From assembly GCF_027533645.1 (NCBI RefSeq), contig NZ_JAQAGY010000019.1, positions 62,001 to 126,000 on the forward strand: a stretch of 64,000 bases of DNA, written 5' to 3'. Every line of letters begins with the position of its first letter. Position 1 is the stretch's first letter. This DNA comes from Paenibacillus caseinilyticus (GTDB lineage: Bacteria; Bacillota; Bacilli; Paenibacillales; NBRC-103111). Shown piece after piece: positions 1 through 8,118 of this stretch. The notes beneath the pieces were generated by a model. That model searched no databases. It saw nothing but the letters and a program-made list of their open reading frames with translations, and had not been told where the DNA came from. A program made the translations under genes and the position numbers.

Positions 1-341
1 GAAATGCTTTGGACGATCATTTTGCCAACGTCTGCCGCAAGTGACGCATCCACGAGATTACGCGTCCCTTCTTTTCGGATTCTGGCGTTGTCAGAGAAGT
101 TTCTAGCGCTTAACGAGGTGAGTTGGTGAATCACGGCATCCGGTTTTGTTTCCTGCAGTGCGGAGAATACAGCTTCCCGGTTAAACACATCTAGAATAAC
201 GGGCTCTATACCCCCTTTTTTCAATTCGGATGCGATATTCGGGTTTCGCGTGAACCCGACGACATCATGCCCCTCTTGAATAAGAATGGGAATGAGCGCC
301 TGTCCGACGACACCGCTCGCTCCAGCTACTACAATTTTCAT
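1..341 (-). CDS. NAD-dependent epimerase/dehydratase family protein (partial, 3' end outside window)
   Basis: The reading frame starts at the ATG complementary to 339-341 and runs out of the left edge, so only about the first 113 residues are visible. The N-terminus MKIVVAGASGVVGQAL carries the Rossmann GxSGxxG dinucleotide-binding loop, and ALQETKPDAVIHQL is the usual strand 4 segment of extended SDR/epimerase proteins. It probably acts on a nucleotide sugar or small carbonyl substrate in the cytoplasm; the substrate cannot be told from this part. Its start overlaps the stop of the upstream EamA transporter by four bases (ATGA), so the two are translationally coupled in one minus-strand operon. 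The family call is firm; the function is not. Confidence 0.85.
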   Translation of the reverse strand, partial: MKIVVAGASGVVGQALIPILIQEGHDVVGFTRNPNIASELKKGGIEPVILDVFNREAVFSALQETKPDAVIHQLTSLSARNFSDNARIRKEGTRNLVDASLAADVGKMIVQSI

Positions 342-1276
342 CTCGACTCAACCTCCATTACTTGTTTTTTCGGTCGGGAGTAAACCCCAAGTACGCCACC
401 GATGATGAGCACCGCACCGACAATGTGGAAATATTCCAACTTTTCGCGCAGAAAGACAACTCCGGCTGCAACCGACAGCAGCGTGCCGAGATTCACGAAC
501 AGGCTCATCTTGTAAGCTTCGATTCGCGACAATAGATAATTGGACATAACCGAAGATAGCATAGATGACATCAGTCCGATATACAGAATCGACAAGAGAA
601 AGGTCGGTTCCTCCAAAGGCGCCAGCAATGTATTCATGGTTCCGGCAAGCGTATGCCGGACGATCGCAAGCGTATTGAAGGCGAAGCAACCGGTTAGCAT
701 CATTACGTAGCTCATTTCAAACGCCGTATACCCCTCGCGGTGCAATCGGGCAAGCACGCTGTACAGCGATAAGGCAACGGTTGATACGAGCAGCCACACC
801 ATCCCCCATGCATTTGTACTCTCTATCGATGCCCCGCTCATGACCGCGATATAGATCACCCCGCCGACGGAGAACAGAACCACCGCCTTTTGAATCCAAG
901 TGGTGCTTTCGCGGAGCAGCAACGAAGCCAGGGCTAGCGTAAAGATGGGCGAAGTCGCTTGAAAAATAGCGGCTTCCGACGACGTCGTGTACGTTAGTCC
1001 GACAGCCTGAAATCCAAAGAAAGCGGTTGGGTACAGGAGCCCTAACGGAATAAGGCGCCACAAGCTGCGGCTCAGCCTCAGCTTGATCCAGCCTGCCAGC
1101 ACTGGAACGGAAATTGCGAAGAACGCAATCGTAAATCGTATTGCAAGCGTGTCGACCGGATCCGCAACCTGCAGAGCAAGCTTCGTAAACAGGAAGGAAA
1201 ATCCGATAATGAGCGCGTATAATAAAGCAAGTAAATAAACTGGGCGCTGACTTACCAATCCCAGTCCTCCTTTCAC
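338..1276 (-). CDS. EamA/DMT-family transporter
   Basis: This 312-residue protein is made of about ten hydrophobic segments arranged as two five-helix EamA repeats, the normal size and layout of drug/metabolite transporters (RhaT/YdcZ-like). The segment AAIFQATSPIFTLALASLLLRE in the first half and FVNLGTLLSVAAGVVFLREKL in the second are the typical repeat ends with the LRE/LREK motif. It is an inner-membrane exporter or exchanger of small metabolites; the substrate is unknown. It lies head to head with a MocR regulator starting about 130 bp away, which suggests that regulator controls it, and its stop codon overlaps the epimerase start (ATGA). Confidence 0.88.
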   Translation of the reverse strand: MKGGLGLVSQRPVYLLALLYALIIGFSFLFTKLALQVADPVDTLAIRFTIAFFAISVPVLAGWIKLRLSRSLWRLIPLGLLYPTAFFGFQAVGLTYTTSSEAAIFQATSPIFTLALASLLLRESTTWIQKAVVLFSVGGVIYIAVMSGASIESTNAWGMVWLLVSTVALSLYSVLARLHREGYTAFEMSYVMMLTGCFAFNTLAIVRHTLAGTMNTLLAPLEEPTFLLSILYIGLMSSMLSSVMSNYLLSRIEAYKMSLFVNLGTLLSVAAGVVFLREKLEYFHIVGAVLIIGGVLGVYSRPKKQVMEVESR

Positions 1277-1355
1277 TTGGTTCCAAAAAGCCGGCCGACT
1301 TTAAGATCAAGTATGAAGGACGGACGGCCCGGTTTCAATAAATTTCCACCCAAAC

Positions 1356-1367
1356 TGTACCGGTACA
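1356..1367. promoter_or_regulatory. 12-bp perfect palindrome between the divergent transporter and MocR genes
   Basis: TGTACCGGTACA is its own reverse complement. It lies in the gap between the EamA gene and the MocR regulator and overlaps TACAAT (1364-1369), a possible -10 box for the regulator. GGTAC recurs at 1377-1381. Such a position fits an operator used by the MocR protein for the divergent pair; binding is inferred. Confidence 0.45.
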
Positions 1368-1404
1368 ATCTTTGTTGGTACGACAAGAAAAGGGGGACAC
1401 AGCC

Positions 1405-2754
1405 ATCAGGAAATATGTCGAACTAATGAAAGAAATTGAGCGGCAGCTTGAAGTCGGAACGATTCGCGGAGGCCAGAGGCTGCCGTCCATCCGCGACATG
1501 TCCTTGCGCTTTGCCTGCAGCAAGAGCACCGTGATCCGGGCTTACGCGGAGCTGGAACGGCGCCATCTCGTCTATACGGTTCCGCAGAGCGGTTATTATG
1601 CGGTTGTGCCAAAGCCCGGCGCGGAGCAGGCACGGGAGCGGGCCGTGTTGGATTTTTCGGCCCCTTCTCCCGACCCGGAGCTTTTTCCGTATGTGGATTT
1701 CCAGCACTGCCTGAATAGAGCGATTGATATGTACCGGAGCGATTTGTTTACCTACGGTATGTCGCAGGGACTTCCTACGCTGCTGAATGTGATAAGCAAG
1801 CGACTAGCGGACCGCCAGGTGTTCGTCCGCCCCGAACGGATCACGATCACTTCGGGCATGCAGCAGGCGCTATCGATCCTGTGCACGATGCCGTTTCCGA
1901 ATGGGAAGCGAGCGGTTCTGCTGGAGCAGCCCAGCTATCATATGATGATTCGGCTGCTGGTAACGCACCGCGTTCCGCTCCAGGGTATCGCCAGGACGGA
2001 GCAAGGTATCGATCTGGACAAGCTGGAGCATTTGTTCCGAACGGGAGACATTAAGATGTTCTATACCATGCCCCGCTTCCACAATCCGCTCGGCACGTCT
2101 TACCCGGAATCGACCAAGAAAGCGATAGCCGAGCTAGCCGAGCGCTACGACGTATACGTGGCGGAAGACGATTATTTGGCCGATCTGGAGACGGATCCGA
2201 AGTCCGATCCAATTTACGCGTACGCTTCGTCGCGAGTCATTTATTTGAACAGCTTCTCAAAGATGCTGTTCCCTGGTTTGCGGATTGGCGCGGCGGTTCT
2301 TCCTCCGGAGCTTCAGGACACCTTCGGCTTGTACAAGCAGCTATCCGATCTCGACAGTTCGATGCTGTCCCAGGCCACGCTAGAAATTTACATACAGAAT
2401 GGGATGTTCGAGAGGCGCAAGCAACAGATATCTGCTTCTTACCGCGAACGTCTGTTTCGCCTGAACCGGGCGCTTGACATCTACAATGATACGGATTTCG
2501 CGCATCATGTGTCCGTCTCATCCGGTTCACATACCCATATCGCGTTTTCGGTACCGCTGCATATTCCCACTCTGGTGAACCGATTGCAAAAAAAGAATAT
2601 CGTACTGAAGCCGCTCGATCCTTTTTTCGCAGAAGGCTTTGAGAAGCGCCCACTTCTTAAGATAAGCATTGCCAGGGCGGAAGAAGAGCGCATCGAAGAA
2701 GGAGTCAAGCTCTTGATGAACGAAATCAAGAGGATGAAGCGGCACTTAACGTAG
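1405..2754 (+). CDS. MocR-type transcriptional regulator (GntR HTH fused to aminotransferase fold)
   Basis: The protein has an N-terminal GntR winged helix (GGQRLPSIRDMSLRFACSKSTVIRAYAELERR) joined to a fold-type I PLP domain. In the latter, YLNSFSKMLFPGLRIG holds the Schiff-base lysine and AEDDYLADLE the PLP-ring aspartate. MocR proteins bind PLP or amino compounds as effectors and usually control neighbouring genes, here probably the divergent transporter. The start is uncertain. The best ribosome site, AAAGGGGG (1388-1395), points to ATC at 1405, giving (M)RKYVELMKEIERQ, the expected family N-terminus. In-frame alternatives are TTG at 1372, which would run through the likely promoter, and ATG at 1426, which has no ribosome site. 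Length from 1405 is about 449 residues. Confidence 0.88.
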   Translation: MRKYVELMKEIERQLEVGTIRGGQRLPSIRDMSLRFACSKSTVIRAYAELERRHLVYTVPQSGYYAVVPKPGAEQARERAVLDFSAPSPDPELFPYVDFQHCLNRAIDMYRSDLFTYGMSQGLPTLLNVISKRLADRQVFVRPERITITSGMQQALSILCTMPFPNGKRAVLLEQPSYHMMIRLLVTHRVPLQGIARTEQGIDLDKLEHLFRTGDIKMFYTMPRFHNPLGTSYPESTKKAIAELAERYDVYVAEDDYLADLETDPKSDPIYAYASSRVIYLNSFSKMLFPGLRIGAAVLPPELQDTFGLYKQLSDLDSSMLSQATLEIYIQNGMFERRKQQISASYRERLFRLNRALDIYNDTDFAHHVSVSSGSHTHIAFSVPLHIPTLVNRLQKKNIVLKPLDPFFAEGFEKRPLLKISIARAEEERIEEGVKLLMNEIKRMKRHLT

Positions 2755-2982
2755 ACTTCATTTTCATATAGCATACTTACTCGGCCTACAGAATAGATTT
2801 GCCTTCAAATTGGGATGCCAAGCACGAATCGTTGGCAACTCCAAGCCAAAGTATAGAGGACCTGAAAGGAGTGAAGCAACGAGGAATATTCCGGTCACTC
2901 AAATAAAGGTCAGTTGAGTCCCAATATGTGGTATTATTCTTGGTAGTATTGGGTGTCCTAAACGATTTACCTCAGGGAGGAA
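2755..2982. other. Intergenic region upstream of the PEP mutase-family gene
   Basis: About 230 bases without a credible gene. GGGAGG at 2975-2980 is the ribosome binding site of the next gene. I see no clear sigma-A promoter pair and no obvious terminator for the MocR gene. Confidence 0.4.
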
Positions 2983-3756
2983 ATGAATGTGAGCAACATC
3001 GAACGGTTTCAAAAGCTGCACGAATCGGATGAACTGTTAGTGCTAGGAAACGCATGGGATTTGCCCTCTGCACTAGTTCTCGAGAAAGCGGGCTTCAAAG
3101 CGATCGGTACAACGAGCTGGGGGATTGCCGCCAGTCTGGGGTATGCGGACGGAGAAGCGATCGGTTTCGATCAGCAGCTGTCCGTGATTCAACGGATCGT
3201 TGATCATGTACAGATTCCCGTCACAGCGGACATAGAGACGGGCTATGGACATAACGATGAGACGATTGTGAGCAACGTATTGAAGGTGGCTGATCTTGGG
3301 GCTTCCGGAATCAACATCGAGGATTCGATGAAAGGTGGGACGGGGCTGAAGCCGCTCTCGGATCAATGCCAACTTCTTGCCAAAATAAGAAGTGCCTTAG
3401 ATCATAACGGTTTTGGCCATTTTTTCATCAACGCACGGATCGACGCCTATCTTCTGAATCTAGACCCGCTCAACGAAACACGGACTCGGTCGAAAGAATA
3501 TGTGGAGAGCGGTGCATCCGGGATCTTCGTCCCCAGGCTAATGGATGAAGAAGAAATCAAAACGATCGCATCCTGCACGACTGCCCCACTCAATGTAATC
3601 GCACTTCCTGGCCTTGCTGATCATGTCAAGCTGCGGGAACTGGGAGTCAGACGGTTAAGTTTAGGAGGATCATTGTATCGCAAAATGAATGCATTACTGG
3701 AGCAATGTGCGGTAGAGATGCTTGATGCTCGTAATACCTCAATCTTATTCGAATAA
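2983..3756 (+). CDS. Isocitrate lyase/PEP phosphonomutase family protein
   Basis: This 257-residue TIM-barrel protein matches the ICL/PEPM superfamily: LGNAWDLPSALVLEKAGFKAIGTTSWGIAASLG is the N-terminal family pattern, VTADIETGYG carries the Mg-binding acid, and GASGINIEDSMKGGTGLKPL the next active-site strand. Members cleave or rearrange C-C or C-P bonds of 2-hydroxy or phosphono acids such as 2-methylisocitrate, oxaloacetate or phosphonopyruvate. The short, single-domain form resembles stand-alone carboxyvinyl-carboxyphosphonate or oxaloacetate hydrolase-like members, so the substrate stays open. GGGAGG at 2975-2980 is better spaced for GTG at 2989 than for ATG at 2983, so the protein may begin MSNIERFQ. 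Confidence 0.85.
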   Translation: MNVSNIERFQKLHESDELLVLGNAWDLPSALVLEKAGFKAIGTTSWGIAASLGYADGEAIGFDQQLSVIQRIVDHVQIPVTADIETGYGHNDETIVSNVLKVADLGASGINIEDSMKGGTGLKPLSDQCQLLAKIRSALDHNGFGHFFINARIDAYLLNLDPLNETRTRSKEYVESGASGIFVPRLMDEEEIKTIASCTTAPLNVIALPGLADHVKLRELGVRRLSLGGSLYRKMNALLEQCAVEMLDARNTSILFE

Positions 3757-3818
3757 TCGTGAGAGTGATCACTCTGGACTGTCAGCTGAAGCGATGAATG
3801 GGTGCGGGGGGGTCCTTG

Positions 3819-4412
3819 ATGACAATTCGTAGAATGAATCCTAAAATTGATGGATTTTTCAATAAATCCAAGAAGTGGAAGGCAGAATATGAGACGTTGA
3901 GAGCTATTGTTCTTGACTGTGAGCTGACCGAAGACTTTAAATGGATGCATCCTTGTTACACGTTCCAGGATAAAAACATCGTGTTAATCCATGGATTTAA
4001 AAATTATTGTGCGCTTCTGTTTCACAAAGGTGCCTTGTTACAGGATACGCATGGGATTCTAATCCAACAAACGGAGAATGTACAGGCGGGGCGCCAGATT
4101 CGGTTCACCCATGTTCAAGAAATAGTCGAAATGGAACCTATTTTAAAAGCCTATATTTATGAAGCGATTGAAGTTGAAAAAGCCGGTTTAGAAGTGAGTT
4201 TTAAAAAGAATACGGACTTCATCATTCCTGAAGAGCTTCAAAATAAATTTAATGAAATCCCTGCCTTGAAAGCTGCCTTTGAAGCATTGACGCCAGGACG
4301 GCAAAGAGCCTACCTTCTTCATTTTTCAGCACCCAAACAATCCAAAACCCGAGAGTCGAGGGTTGACAAAAGTATGCAGCAAATTCTGGATGGAAAAGGA
4401 TTACATGATTAG
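3819..4412 (+). CDS. YdeI/OmdA-type DUF1801 family protein
   Basis: The reading frame MTIRRMNPKIDGFFNKSKKWKAEYETLR followed by DFKWMHPCYTFQDKNIVLIHGFKNYCALLFHKGALL is the DUF1801 (YdhG-like) fold. A C-terminal bacteriocin-protection YdeI/OmpD-associated segment follows (PEELQNKFNEIPALKAAFEALTPGRQRAYLLHFSAPKQSKTRESRVDK). Proteins of this type are cytoplasmic and of poorly known function; some are linked to stress or peptide tolerance. Length is 197 residues from the ATG at 3819, preferred because family members begin at this methionine; the frame is open up to 3798. It follows the PEP mutase-like gene by 62 bases but no joint role is apparent. Confidence 0.85.
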   Translation: MTIRRMNPKIDGFFNKSKKWKAEYETLRAIVLDCELTEDFKWMHPCYTFQDKNIVLIHGFKNYCALLFHKGALLQDTHGILIQQTENVQAGRQIRFTHVQEIVEMEPILKAYIYEAIEVEKAGLEVSFKKNTDFIIPEELQNKFNEIPALKAAFEALTPGRQRAYLLHFSAPKQSKTRESRVDKSMQQILDGKGLHD

Positions 4413-4529
4413 TACATTCGGTGGCGGCTGACCAGACACGCTCGGCTGCCCCTTCTATGCTTATGGCTGATAACGTAACACTTCACACTTACCCATCGTC
4501 TACTGTATGAACGGGATGGAGGAGCACCG

Positions 4530-4880
4530 ATGAATCGGATGCAGCAGATGAGAGAGCAATCAATGATATTTTTAACTTTCATTATTACATTAGTCTATAT
4601 AGTGATTTTAATCCCTTTGATGTGTTTATTAGAGCTTGTTAGAGGATGGATTTTGCTGGGTAACTCTCCCGATGGGGAACATATCATGGATACAATTATA
4701 TACTTGTTAAATCCTTCGTTTCCTTTCTCGGCTTGTTGCTACGTCATCACTCTTCTTATATTCCTTACGCTTTATGGGGCCAATAAGATTAAACTCATTC
4801 TCAGGTTTTCATTGATTCCAGCATTAGTTATATTGTTTATTGGAATGACAATAATCTACCGATTGAGTTGGTTTTTGTAA
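4530..4880 (+). CDS. Small hypothetical membrane protein
   Basis: A 116-residue protein with three strongly hydrophobic stretches (about residues 12-38, 60-88 and 90-114), so an integral membrane protein. I do not recognise a family. GGAGGAG about 8 bases before the ATG makes the start convincing. It is followed by a second small membrane protein 61 bases downstream; the two may be co-transcribed. Base composition is more AT-rich than the surrounding genes. Confidence 0.7.
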   Translation: MNRMQQMREQSMIFLTFIITLVYIVILIPLMCLLELVRGWILLGNSPDGEHIMDTIIYLLNPSFPFSACCYVITLLIFLTLYGANKIKLILRFSLIPALVILFIGMTIIYRLSWFL

Positions 4881-4941
4881 TTGTTTTCAAACTAGCGAGA
4901 AAGGTTAGTAGAAAAGTGGCCTATTAGGAGACTGGACCAAC

Positions 4942-5223
4942 ATGATACTTAGGATGAAAGTGATGTATAAGCAGTTCTTACGGGAACCTCTGTGGTTTAA
5001 GATTCTTATCTCCTCAACTTTGCTTATTTCGATCGTACTTAGCAGTTCATTTATTTCGGACCATGGTTATTACCGAAGCGCCGCAAAATTAGCCGCAGCC
5101 CTTTTTTTCTTAACGTACGGCATCAAATTCCGGAGAAGCCCTGGAATTTCTGCCCTATTCCTCATAGTAGCCGTGATTTCTATCTATCTCTCCTGGGCCA
5201 ATTGGAACCAAGCAGGTCATTGA
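4942..5223 (+). CDS. Small hypothetical membrane protein
   Basis: A 93-residue protein with three predicted hydrophobic helices (about 18-36, 46-62 and 69-87). The layout recalls tiny DUF3953-like membrane proteins of Bacillales, but I cannot assign it. AGGAG lies upstream of the ATG with about 10-11 bases spacing. A stem-loop at 5288-5324 probably ends the transcript. Confidence 0.65.
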   Translation: MILRMKVMYKQFLREPLWFKILISSTLLISIVLSSSFISDHGYYRSAAKLAAALFFLTYGIKFRRSPGISALFLIVAVISIYLSWANWNQAGH

Positions 5224-5287
5224 ACTCCCTCGAAATGATCTAAAAACCCCACTCAAGCTAACGGAACGTCCATTCAATAAGACACGA

Positions 5288-5324
5288 AAAAGACGGCTGC
5301 CGGTACAATGGGCTTCCGTCTTTT
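5288..5324. terminator. Rho-independent terminator
   Basis: AAAAGACGG (5288-5296) pairs with CCGTCTTTT (5316-5324) around a 19-base loop. With A and T runs on both flanks it can act in both directions; it follows the small membrane gene and precedes a pseudogene region. Confidence 0.7.
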
Positions 5325-5376
5325 CTAATGGAGTATGCATGTCTATTCGCTACTAGCGCTTTCCTGTTCCCTGCTA

Positions 5377-5675
5377 TTAAGGAGTTCCCTGCTCTGGCCG
5401 AACCCGGTTCCCGCCAGGGCCTCCGCCACCCATTCGGCCCGGACCGCCGGTGCTCGCCGTCGTGACCCCGGACTCATTGAGCCATGTCGTCGCTATGCTG
5501 ATCAAGCCTCCGGCTTTGATGGCTTTGCCGCTTTCCGTTTCGGCGGCAGCCGTAGTCTTCACAGCCTCGGCAGCCGGCGCGCCTCTCATGCCGTCAACGG
5601 CAGCGGTTCCCTGACCGTCCAGGGAAATTATAACAACGGGATTACCAGCAAGGACGATCTCAAAATCACTGTGGC
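5377..5675. pseudogene. Scrambled remnants of a DUF4353 carbohydrate-binding-domain protein
   Basis: Two oppositely oriented pieces of the same family are visible. On the minus strand (about 5377-5565) the frame reads TESGKAIKAGGLISIA, an internal module of DUF4353 proteins, then NESGVTTASTGGPGRMGGGG, which resembles their Gly-rich C-terminus. On the plus strand (about 5593-5675) the frame reads VNGSGSLTVQGNYNNGITSK plus DDLKIT, a typical N-terminal repeat of the same family. No single frame joins them, and much of the gene is missing. The sequence therefore records a deletion plus inversion of what was probably an exported, Ca-binding beta-helix protein. Confidence 0.6.
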
Positions 5676-5685
5676 GCGGAATCAA

Positions 5686-6249
5686 TCCAAGTGGATCACT
5701 TATATTAAGTCAGAATCGGAGCGGATAGCGAAGCTGACCAATGACCTGCTCTATCTCGCCCAGATCGATCAGACCGGTACCGAGGTGCTGTCTGTGCCCT
5801 TCGAGGCAAGCGATGCTGTCGAGCAGGTGGTGCTTACGATGGAAGCCGTCATCTTCGAGCGCGATATCCGGCTCTCCTACGAGATCGAGCCCGGCCTGAC
5901 CGCCCGCGGCAGCATCGAGCAGTACAAGCAGGTGGTGATGATCCTGCTCGACAATGTGCTGAAGTACACGCACCCTAACGGGTCTGTCGGTCTTACGCTG
6001 AAGAAGCGCCAGCAGAGCATCGTACTGAAGGTGACGAACACGGGGGACCCGATTCCGGAGGAGCAGCTGCAGCGGATCTTCGACCGGTTCTACCGCACTG
6101 ATCCGTCCCGAGTCCGCAGCCAAGGGGGCTATGGCCTCGGACTCGCGATTGCCCGGACGATCATGGATCAGCATATGGGGCGCATCTATGCCAAGAACGG
6201 GAAGGAGTAGGAAGTCGCTTTCTACGCCGAGCTCCCCATTCACTCGTAG
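5686..6249 (+). pseudogene. Truncated sensor histidine kinase (C-terminal part only)
   Basis: The plus frame continues out of the DUF4353 remnant into the end of a histidine kinase dimerisation domain (SESERIAKLTNDLLYLAQID). The ATPase domain follows, with the N box (LLDNVLKYT), G1 (TNTGDPIPEEQ), F box (IFDRFYRTDPSR) and G2 (GGYGLGLAIA). The sensor, membrane part and phospho-accepting histidine are missing. A TAG at 6208-6210 interrupts the end, but the same frame continues with VAFYAELPIHS to a second stop near 6249, the usual end of such kinases. A 5' deletion plus nonsense mutation makes this a pseudogene. No response regulator gene is adjacent. Confidence 0.8.
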
Positions 6250-6354
6250 CTGTCCCTGCCGAAACCAAAAGTGGGATGGGTACGATATTACGGAACTTCT
6301 GGGGACCCTTCTTCTTTGATAAGCTAAAGTCAATTCAAAGAAGGAGTGATGATC

Positions 6355-7017
6355 ATGAAAATCAGCGTACTGGGAACTGGAAATATGGGGAAGGCTTTGG
6401 TGAAGCAAGCAGCAGCATATGTAGAGGGTCAAGTGTTCTGGGGTTCGCGCAATCCCGCAGAGGCGGCGGAGCTGGCCAAAAGCTTCCAACTGGATCGGGT
6501 CGTGACCGGCTCTTATGACGAGGCGCTTCAGGCCGATATCATCATTCCCGCTTTCCCCGCAGCGGCATTAATGGATTGGGCAGCGGCCAATAGAGATCAG
6601 CTGAAGCATAAAATCGTAGTCGATATCTCCAACCCCTTCAACAGCGACTTCAGCGGATTCACAACGGCCTGGGGGGAATCTTCTGCCGAACGCCTGCAGT
6701 CTTTACTGCCAGATTCCAAAGTGGTAGGAGCCTTTAAAAATACGTTCTTCAGCGTGTTCGAGAACCCCGTATTTCAAAATCAAAAAAGCGATGTGCTCGT
6801 CACCGGGGATGATGAAGAGGCTGTACATCAATTCATGGAGCGGTTCAGCCCGCTTCCATTCCGTTTCATTCATGCGGGGAAACTCGCCAATAACCGGACG
6901 ATTGAACGTTTCACGCTGCTCGAATTGGAGCTTGCCGTCCGGTACGGAACCTATCCTTATATTTCGCTTCAATTATTTGGGATCAAGGAAGCCTCTCTTG
7001 CCCAATCAACGCAGTAA
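6355..7017 (+). CDS. NADPH-dependent F420 reductase-like (NADP oxidoreductase) protein
   Basis: MKISVLGTGNMGKALVKQA is the N-terminal NADP-binding loop (GTGxMG) of the F420-dependent NADP oxidoreductase/ketopantoate-like family. WGSRNPAEAAELAKSF gives the NADP 2'-phosphate-recognising SRNP motif, and VVGAFKNTFFSVFENP and KSDVLVTGDDEEA are further family landmarks. About 220 residues is normal. Most bacterial relatives are soluble NADPH oxidoreductases acting on unknown small substrates. AAGGAG (6341-6346) is best spaced for the ATG at 6355, though the frame also has GTG at 6346 and ATG at 6349. It is monocistronic, ending in the strong terminator at 7075. Confidence 0.85.
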   Translation: MKISVLGTGNMGKALVKQAAAYVEGQVFWGSRNPAEAAELAKSFQLDRVVTGSYDEALQADIIIPAFPAAALMDWAAANRDQLKHKIVVDISNPFNSDFSGFTTAWGESSAERLQSLLPDSKVVGAFKNTFFSVFENPVFQNQKSDVLVTGDDEEAVHQFMERFSPLPFRFIHAGKLANNRTIERFTLLELELAVRYGTYPYISLQLFGIKEASLAQSTQ

Positions 7018-7074
7018 GCGGAGAATTACCTGGCTCTTCGCAGCACGGTGAGCCCCCAGCCATTTCTCACATAA

Positions 7075-7110
7075 CCCTAGGATAACTTCTTTGAAGTTAT
7101 CCTAGGGTTT
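7075..7110 (+). terminator. Strong Rho-independent terminator
   Basis: A 15-bp perfect stem, CCCTAGGATAACTTC (7075-7089) with GAAGTTATCCTAGGG (7093-7107), has a three-base loop and is followed by TTTTAT. It ends the NADP oxidoreductase transcript. Confidence 0.9.
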
Positions 7111-7417
7111 TATATTTGTGCGAAGATTCCTAACTGCGAATCAACCAGTCCATTTGGCACGAATGGTAACACCCTTCCGCATAAAGAACACGGGGCTGGC
7201 TGCTTCATTCGGTTAGAGTGACTGCGGTGTATTCCGTATGTACAAATTCACTCTCATCCTTATTTGTGATATAGTATTTATCATATATTTATAATTATGG
7301 AAGCATAAGTAATTATATCTCCCCCTTATCTCTTGCAGTGTTTTCTGTCCATATGTGCTTCTACATGCATAAGCCGATCCTCTCAGCTATGAGGAAATAC
7401 AATTACTGGGGGTACAG
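7111..7417. other. Non-coding gap
   Basis: About 300 bases with no supported gene. The last 150 bases are AT-rich, including TATAAT-like sequence near 7290-7300, which could hold the promoter for the small gene at 7418. No clear -35/-10 pair with standard spacing was found. Confidence 0.4.
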
Positions 7418-7756
7418 ATGGTCACTATTCGTAACCATATGGTAATGGCTCTGCCGATTCACTTTTCAGCATGGTTTATCATGATTTGTTTACTAGTTAT
7501 GAGCAATATAACTGGCGTTCAACTCTTACTGCCCAATATAAATAATACCCCGGCGTTTTTCACTGTTTCTAAATGGCTGTTACAATCCTTATTCATTTCT
7601 TACTCCCTCTATATCGCTGCCAGATTATACAATAATAGCTTTACGCGACCCAGGCTTGAATGGAAAGCGATGCTTGTCCATGTACTTCTTAGCATTGTAC
7701 ATATACTGATTGTCTGTTCTCTGATTTTTTTAGTTGCAGGCTTTGAAGATTTATAG
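7418..7756 (+). CDS. Small hypothetical membrane protein
   Basis: A 112-residue protein with three hydrophobic helices (about 10-34, 45-66 and 83-107). The family is not recognised. GGGGG precedes the ATG by about 6 bases, a moderate ribosome site. It stands alone between two non-coding stretches, so this call rests mainly on the membrane pattern and the start signal. Confidence 0.55.
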   Translation: MVTIRNHMVMALPIHFSAWFIMICLLVMSNITGVQLLLPNINNTPAFFTVSKWLLQSLFISYSLYIAARLYNNSFTRPRLEWKAMLVHVLLSIVHILIVCSLIFLVAGFEDL

Positions 7757-8066
7757 ATTATCGTTTGTTGAACAACAAGAAGCTGGACTTGATGGATCTG
7801 GAGGAAATCATGCTGCTCAATGAAGAAGCACATTTCCAAAATCACTCTGGATTCCCATCGTTGGAACGGATATCACCCCCAAATAGTCAGGAATGAATAT
7901 GCTCCCCAGAAGAGTAAGTATCCCAGGTTTCATTTTGTATGGCGGGGATGACGTTTGCCAGTAATCAAGCCGTCTTCGTGGATCGTGGCGGGACTTTAAG
8001 CGGGACGGGTCACCTCCTTCACCCACGGGATTTTAACAAAATGCTATCTGCACCTCCTCGATCATC
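7757..8066. other. Non-coding gap with possible gene remnant
   Basis: A short frame from about 7769 reads LLNNKKLDLMDLEEIMLLNE and continues some 20 residues before a stop. It looks more like degraded coding sequence than a gene because no start signal is present. Nothing else was recognised. Confidence 0.35.
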
Positions 8067-8095
8067 TTGAAGAGCCGGACGTACATAGCTACAAT
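8067..8095 (+). promoter_or_regulatory. Sigma-A promoter of the TetR gene
   Basis: TTGAAG (8067-8072) and TACAAT (8090-8095) are separated by 17 bases. Transcription would start near 8102, leaving a very short leader before the ribosome site and the GTG at 8119. Confidence 0.6.
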
Positions 8096-8118
8096 GATAG
8101 AATGAGGAGGGACGCTTA

